A DNA stretch of 18,129 bases from Candidatus Sifarchaeum subterraneum. GTDB taxonomy: Archaea > Asgardarchaeota > Sifarchaeia > Sifarchaeales > Sifarchaeaceae. The stretch spans positions 1 through 18,129 of the forward strand of contig JAECRX010000238.1 of assembly GCA_016292335.1 (NCBI GenBank), read 5' to 3'. Shown piece by piece: positions 14,403 to 18,129 of the stretch. A program made the translations under genes and the position numbers. Each line of letters starts with the position of its first letter. Position 1 is the stretch's first letter. The notes under the pieces are model-generated. The model saw nothing but the letters and a program-made list of their open reading frames with translations. It had not been told where the DNA came from and did not search any database.

Positions 14403-14911
14403 GCTTTGGATTTAGAAGTTAAGTCCACAATTTTTCATCAATAAGAATGTAAATAAGGAAAGATTGTAAATCTTTCAATCATAGGTAATAACTTGAATGA
14501 TGATATCTTTCAATACATCCTTTGTTTCGGTATTGTCTTACAATTCTTTTTGGTAGTAATGTCTAAATTTAACCAAATTTTATTACTTAACTCAATTAAA
14601 AAAATTAATTAATGCTATCTTCGAAAAAATGAACAATAGTAACACGGGAAATACGTCATATTTTTATAAGACAAAAGATACCAGGAAGACAAAAATCCTC
14701 CCTTCTCTAATTTCCCATGAACGAAAGGATAAAAAAGGAGAGGAGTGGAAAGGCCCTTGAGTGTAGATTCACGGGGAAATTTATAGCTTGGGAGATGATC
14801 TTAGTCCTATAATGGGAGACAAAAATGTGCTATATTTTTCGTGAATAGCTAAGTTCTAGTTTATCTTCTCCTTTAGAAGTATTTGGGCTAAAAGAACCTT
14901 GGAGTATGTAA
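14403..14911. other. Divergent spacer upstream of tsr3
   Basis: No gene is supported. GAAAGAT-TGTAA-ATCTTTC at 14458-14476 is an exact seven-base inverted repeat. Purine-rich stretches occur at about 14730-14752. An extended stem lies at 14767-14846. GCTATATTTTT at 14829-14839 is a TATA-like element for tsr3 but also forms one arm of that stem. Confidence 0.5.
14767..14846 (+). ncRNA. Candidate structured RNA or leader element upstream of tsr3
   Basis: Three blocks pair in order. ATTCAC (14767-14772) pairs with GTGAAT (14841-14846). GGGAAA (14774-14779) pairs with TTTTTC (14835-14840), including two G-U pairs. TATAGC (14782-14787) pairs with GCTATA (14829-14834). This gives 18 pairs interrupted by one bulged G and a bulged TT, closing a 41-base loop that contains GGGAGA twice. 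It could be a leader hairpin of tsr3, whose ATG is 65 bases downstream, or a small RNA. No known RNA family was recognised. Confidence 0.3.
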
Positions 14912-15445
14912 ATGAACTTATATGTATATCATGTCTTCCAGTGTGACCCAAAAAAATGTACAGCTCTAAAACTTAAGAGATTTGGATATTTACGAATATT
15001 AAGTAACTATCGGCAGATTCCAAGATTATCGATTGTCCTTAACCCCTATTCAGAGCAAGCATTCTCGAAGCAAGATAAAGAAAACGCACTCAACTACGGA
15101 ATAGTTGCAGTGGATTGTTCTTGGTCAAAAGCAGATTCGTTTTTTCACTCAAAAAAGAGAGGTGTGAATAGATGCCTTCCCTATCTTGTTGCTGCAAATC
15201 CAATAAATTATGGAAAACCAAGTAAACTAAGTACCGCAGAAGCACTTGCTGCTGCTTTGATGATTCTCGGTTTTTCGGAGCAAGCAGAGCAAATATTATC
15301 AAAATTTAAATGGGGGATGCACTTCTTATCCCTAAACAACTCTTTATTGAAAACATATTCTAATGCAAAAAACAGTAAGGAAATAGTTCAAAAACAAAAA
15401 GAATTTATGAAAAATTTGCAAGAAGACAAAACTACTTGCCGGTGA
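14912..15445 (+). CDS. tsr3: Tsr3: 16S/18S rRNA aminocarboxypropyltransferase
   Basis: 177 residues, close to the usual archaeal length. Tsr3 transfers the 3-amino-3-carboxypropyl group from S-adenosylmethionine to a hypermodified pseudouridine in helix 31 of small-subunit rRNA. Family motifs run in order: DPKKCTALKLKRFG at 12-25, LNPYSEQAFSKQD at 43-55, VDCSW at 67-71, RCLPYLVAANPINYGKPSKL at 87-106, LSTAEALAAALMILGF at 106-121, and FKWG..FL..N..LL..Y at about 132-149. GGAG lies seven bases before the ATG. RNase P RNA follows 136 bases downstream on the same strand, so two RNA-maturation genes are adjacent and may be co-expressed. Confidence 0.95.
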   Translation: MNLYVYHVFQCDPKKCTALKLKRFGYLRILSNYRQIPRLSIVLNPYSEQAFSKQDKENALNYGIVAVDCSWSKADSFFHSKKRGVNRCLPYLVAANPINYGKPSKLSTAEALAAALMILGFSEQAEQILSKFKWGMHFLSLNNSLLKTYSNAKNSKEIVQKQKEFMKNLQEDKTTCR

Positions 15446-15581
15446 AATGAATCTCAACATTCAGATGAGATTACTTTAAGTCTCTAAGTTATTTACAAAA
15501 GGCAACTAAAATCCTCTCTACCTCAAAAAACTTAACAGTTACGAAAAATTAAAATTATTGTTGGGATGAGAAATTAAACTT

Positions 15582-15943
15582 GAGGTTAGGAGGAGAAGGA
15601 TGGCTACCGGGTGTTAAACACCTGAGGAAGGTCCTCCCTCTCACTAGACAGCAGTGTGGCAGAAGCCACAGGGTGAGAGCCCTCCTCTGGGAGCAGAAAC
15701 GACACGTCCACACATAAATGGCGATGATTTGGAGAAGTTTTTGGTAACAAAAACAAGCTAACCCATCGAGGACATGTGTGGGAACGTTGAAACGGCCCAA
15801 GACTGCGAGAGAAAGCCTAAATAGGCTCCCAATGAGAAGTCTAGTCAAGGGAGCGGGTAAGGCGCTTAGGTGAATGCCATCAAGGGATTAAGGGTAACCT
15901 TGGTCCTTAAACAGAAGGAGGCCTACTCTCTCCACCTGACCTC
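15582..15943 (+). ncRNA. rnpB: RNase P RNA
   Basis: The catalytic RNA that removes 5' leaders from pre-tRNA. GAGGTTAGGAGGAGA at 15582-15596 pairs with the 3' end TCTCCACCTGACCTC (to 15943) to make P1. CR-I GAGGAAGGTCC is at 15624-15634. P4 forms from GG-T-CCTCC (15630-15637), with the universal bulged U, and GGAGGCC (15917-15923). CAGAAACGACACGTCC at about 15694-15709 and GTTGAAACGG at about 15786-15795 match the other conserved regions, and CR-V is ACAGAAGGAGGCCTAC at 15911-15926. A hairpin GGATTAAGG-GTAA-CCTTGGTCC spans 15885-15906. The element beside P2, GGTGT-TAA-ACACC, is very short. The region is much GC-richer than its surroundings. The ends are inferred from P1. A protein frame on the opposite strand is a shadow. 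Confidence 0.95.
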
Positions 15944-15952
15944 TTATTTGAG

Positions 15953-17008
15953 TTAGAAGATATCCCAATAATCTGACAAAAAAGAATATGCTTCTTTGAG
16001 CACAACCTCAACCTTTTCGATTCTTCTAGGAAAACTAGGGGCAAAACGAAGATCAAAGGGTGTGAATTCTACATCAATCAAGGCAGAAATCACGGCCGCA
16101 ATTGAAATAGGCAATGCTATTAAACTATATCCTCCTTCGAGTATGAAAACAGCCCTCTTCTTCATTTCCTTTATTTTTTTTGTGACAATTTCATATGCCC
16201 TAGAAGTTAAATTCATATTTCCAACTGGATCTGCGAAGTGTCCATCAAATCCAGCTGAAATCAACATAAGATCGGGGTTAAAACTTTTGGCTAGCGGTTC
16301 AAAGATACTTTCAAAAGCTAAAATGAAACCATCGTCACTTGTCCCCAATGGAAGTGGGAGATTAATATTTAACCCTTCACCAGCTCCATGGCCAATTTCA
16401 TCGAAGAATCCTCGTTCCTCATACTCATGAAAAGAAATGTATAATACACTTGGATCAGAATAAAAAATTTCACTTGTGCCATCGCCAAAATGAGTATCAA
16501 AATCCAATATGAGAAATTTTTGAAATCCGTAATTGGCTCTTAAGTTCTCAACTGCTATTGCAATATTGTTAAAGAAACAAAGACCAGCAGCTCTAGAAAC
16601 ACCAGCATGATGTCCAGGTGGCCGAATTAATGCAAAAGAAAAATTAATGTTTTCTTTGACAATTATCTCACTAGATAACATTGCCCCTCCAGCAGCAAGA
16701 CACGATAAATGGAATGTATCCTCAGATGCGAGTGAAGAATTTCCTACCTCTCCTCCACCGCGTTCGGATATATTTTCAACAATTTGCAATAGATAGGGAG
16801 AATGAACTTTGAGCAAATCACTCGATTCAGCCACTTTAGGCTTAAAAACACAAATATCGTCATTTTTTAATATTGAATTTTTGTCTAAATAATCTATTGT
16901 AAGTTTTAAGCGATTTGGATCTTCAAAACTTTCCAAGTAGGGACGAGGAACAGTTTGACTATGCATCATCGAAAAATCTTCATGAAAAATTAGCCCTAAC
17001 TTAGCCAA
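15953..17008 (-). CDS. Histone deacetylase-family (class II/AcuC-like) deacetylase
   Basis: 351 residues covering one arginase-deacetylase-fold domain. The catalytic features are present: RPPGHHAG with His133-His134, GLCFFNNIAIA, the zinc-site strand LILDFDTHFGDGT with Asp171 and His173, SAGFDGHFADP with Asp255, and EGGYS with Tyr294. The common DxDxHHGNGT reads DFDTHFGDGT, so the second His is Phe. Such enzymes hydrolyse acetyl-lysine or acetylpolyamines; the substrate is unknown. The start is TTG at 17008, supported by GGAGTG seven bases upstream. Only nine bases separate its stop from the end of the convergent RNase P RNA. An acetoin-utilisation label would not be justified, as no acetoin genes are nearby. 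Confidence 0.93.
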   Translation of the reverse strand: MAKLGLIFHEDFSMMHSQTVPRPYLESFEDPNRLKLTIDYLDKNSILKNDDICVFKPKVAESSDLLKVHSPYLLQIVENISERGGGEVGNSSLASEDTFHLSCLAAGGAMLSSEIIVKENINFSFALIRPPGHHAGVSRAAGLCFFNNIAIAVENLRANYGFQKFLILDFDTHFGDGTSEIFYSDPSVLYISFHEYEERGFFDEIGHGAGEGLNINLPLPLGTSDDGFILAFESIFEPLAKSFNPDLMLISAGFDGHFADPVGNMNLTSRAYEIVTKKIKEMKKRAVFILEGGYSLIALPISIAAVISALIDVEFTPFDLRFAPSFPRRIEKVEVVLKEAYSFLSDYWDIF

Positions 17009-17262
17009 AATCTTTCACTCCTTCCAAATCTGGTAAATTTGAAAACTTTTCAACAAAGGAACTTGTCCAGTATTTCATGAGTGAGGTGGAAAAATAGGTA
17101 AGGGCAGACTTCCGAATTAGGGATATATGAGATAAAATACTTCTCTATCGAAAAACTGTGCCCTTCCCGTATGCAGTTAGTCTACGAGGGAGTATAAAGT
17201 TTTCGTTTCGTACATTTTCCAACTCTTCCTTTTGCGTTTATATCGAGAAACTAAAGAACTAG

Positions 17263-17640
17263 GAAGCACTTCCAAATTTCGAAGAAATTGGTCCAATGGT
17301 AGAGGAAGAGACAGTTGAATATTTAGTTCAGCAGATTTTGAGGGAAAAGAACCGAGAGGGCTTTCCAAAAAGAAGTATCGCAAAAGAGAATTGGGAGAAC
17401 ACGTCTTTGGGGCATGGAACTGCGGGGGCACCAGAAGATCACCTATAAAAGGAGGAATATGAGGGAGAAAACTGTTCATCTCCATGCAATAGCCAACAAC
17501 ATGCGTTGTTATTTCATGCAGTACATTTGGGCAGAAAAATCCATGTCATTGAACTAGAAATCAATACCTGTATCAAAATTGGATCTAGAATGGATAGCCT
17601 GAATATAAAACGCAAAAACAGCCCAATTATATCCTATTAG
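17263..17640 (+). pseudogene. Possible decayed gene of unknown family
   Basis: One plus-strand frame is protein-like between a TAG at 17260-17262 and a TAA at 17446-17448, then stays open again to a TAG at 17638-17640. The first part includes EALPNFEEIGPMVEEETVEY and LVQQILREKNREGFPKRSIA. The second includes HALLFHAVHLGRKIHVIELE. The frame before 17260 (FCVYIEKLKN) also looks coding-like. No start with a ribosome binding site opens it. A separate 32-codon frame in another register begins at 17459 behind GGAGG. I do not recognise the family. The rest of the spacer (17009-17776) shows no gene; a minus-strand frame at 17177-17485 is Pro/Ser/Leu-rich and probably the antisense shadow. Confidence 0.3.
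17459..17557 (+). CDS. Possible 32-residue small protein
   Basis: ATG at 17459 with GGAGG only three bases upstream, reading MREKTVHLHAIANNMRCYFM and ending at TAG. The ribosome binding site is the best in the spacer, although the spacing is short. There is no family match. It overlaps the decayed frame described at 17263-17640 in another register, so at most one of the two is likely real. Confidence 0.2.
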   Translation: MREKTVHLHAIANNMRCYFMQYIWAEKSMSLN

Positions 17641-17776
17641 CTAGCCAGAAAAAATGAGGTGGGGGTTAGAAAATTTCATGAAGTTCCAGTCAGGTTCCAA
17701 ACAAAGTAAAATTTTTTATAGGAGAAAACTCCATCTTTTTTCCGAGAAAAAAGCTCTATGAAGAGGTAGATCTATT

Positions 17777-17980
17777 TTGTCGTTTCGCAGCATTATGCTT
17801 TACACTTTGGTAATTGGATTCTTCGCAATATTGTTCATTACGGGAATTCAGCTACTTCAAACAGCTCCAGAAATAGCAACTACGATCTCAACAGGAACGA
17901 TAGGTGTGGGAGAAACAATGAGTTTAGCGGTAGGAGGAACTTTTGCAGCATTAGTCATATTCCTCTTTGCCAAGAAATAA
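17777..17980 (+). CDS. Small two-helix membrane protein of unknown function
   Basis: 67 residues from a TTG at 17777, with GAGGT nine bases upstream. An ATG six codons later (17795) is the alternative. Two hydrophobic segments, IMLYTLVIGFFAILFITGIQ at about 6-25 and SLAVGGTFAALVIFLF at about 49-64, are joined by a Thr/Ile/Gly-rich loop, and the protein ends in Ala-Lys-Lys. A hairpin with both ends inside the cell is the simplest topology. The family is not recognised. It may be an accessory subunit or a small stress-type membrane protein; nothing nearby tells which. Confidence 0.6.
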   Translation: MSFRSIMLYTLVIGFFAILFITGIQLLQTAPEIATTISTGTIGVGETMSLAVGGTFAALVIFLFAKK

Positions 17981-18129
17981 TCGGAATTTCATCATCCCCT
18001 GAAAATCCTCAACCAGCATACTCCAACCCCTTTCTTCATCTCATATAGAACGCCAAGCCCAAAGTTTACATCTTTTTTAACCCGAGCCTCACCTCGAAGG
18101 TTTCAAGCAAGTTGGAAGATCGTAAATGC
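17981..18129. other. Right-edge segment without recognisable feature
   Basis: I see no convincing frame, RNA or repeat in this short end segment. Minus-strand frames here are interrupted by stops. Confidence 0.4.

Noticed and set aside
15555..15848. 97-residue minus-strand frame
   Set aside because: Antisense to RNase P RNA, whose conserved regions and P1/P4 pairing explain the sequence.
17177..17485. 102-residue minus-strand frame
   Set aside because: Pro/Ser/Leu-rich with no domain; a shadow of a purine-rich plus-strand stretch.
1..18129. CRISPR array, insertion sequence or prophage
   Set aside because: No regularly spaced repeats, transposase, integrase or phage structural gene was seen in the window.

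Overview
The window is an AT-rich stretch of archaeal chromosome, with GC-richer sequence confined mainly to one structured RNA. Archaeal origin is supported by a MetAP2-type methionine aminopeptidase, an MtrA/MtrH-type corrinoid methyltransferase, Tsr3, a KaiC/RAD55-like ATPase, an archaeal-style RNase P RNA and a DUF1616 membrane protein. A ubiquitin-E2-variant (UEV) domain, an alpha-SNAP/TPR-like protein with a beta-sandwich domain and a histone-deacetylase-family enzyme point to the Asgard (Promethearchaeati) lineage. That placement is inferred from gene content; no rRNA marker is present. Several genes appear to use TTG or GTG starts behind G-rich ribosome binding sites.

Layout. 1-1.7 kb: 3' part of a moeA gene fused to a periplasmic-binding-like domain (+). 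1.7-2.9 kb (-): a Nudix hydrolase and, upstream of it, a short UEV protein whose frame stays open for 41 codons after its TGA. 3.3-4.0 kb (+): winged-helix/DUF1616 membrane protein. 4.0-7.8 kb (-): a likely operon reading methionine aminopeptidase, MtrA-MtrH fusion, thymidylate-synthase-like protein. 8.4-9.5 kb (+): isocitrate dehydrogenase-family enzyme. 9.6-10.5 kb (-): KaiC-like ATPase and a possible small partner. 11.4-12.0 kb (+): ArsR-type regulator followed by a gene remnant. 12.1-14.3 kb (-): CBS-pair/zinc-ribbon protein and the SNAP/TPR-like protein. 14.9-15.9 kb (+): Tsr3 then RNase P RNA. 16-17 kb (-): histone-deacetylase-family enzyme. 17.2-18.1 kb: a broken reading frame and a small two-helix membrane protein.

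Two items look most novel. The first is the thymidylate-synthase-like protein beside the MtrA-MtrH fusion. It appears to be a tandem duplication: the first half keeps the catalytic Cys but has lost the phosphate-binding Arg pair, while the second half keeps the Arg pair but has lost the Cys. The polypeptide could thus be a fused pseudo-dimer with one composite active site. The second is the UEV protein, which resembles the TSG101/Vps23 UEV fold with Arg at the E2 cysteine position and a coding-like extension beyond its stop codon.

Other unexplained structure includes a diverged dispersed repeat in three intergenic spacers, an 18-bp imperfect stem upstream of tsr3, intergenic purine/pyrimidine tracts, and two gene remnants.
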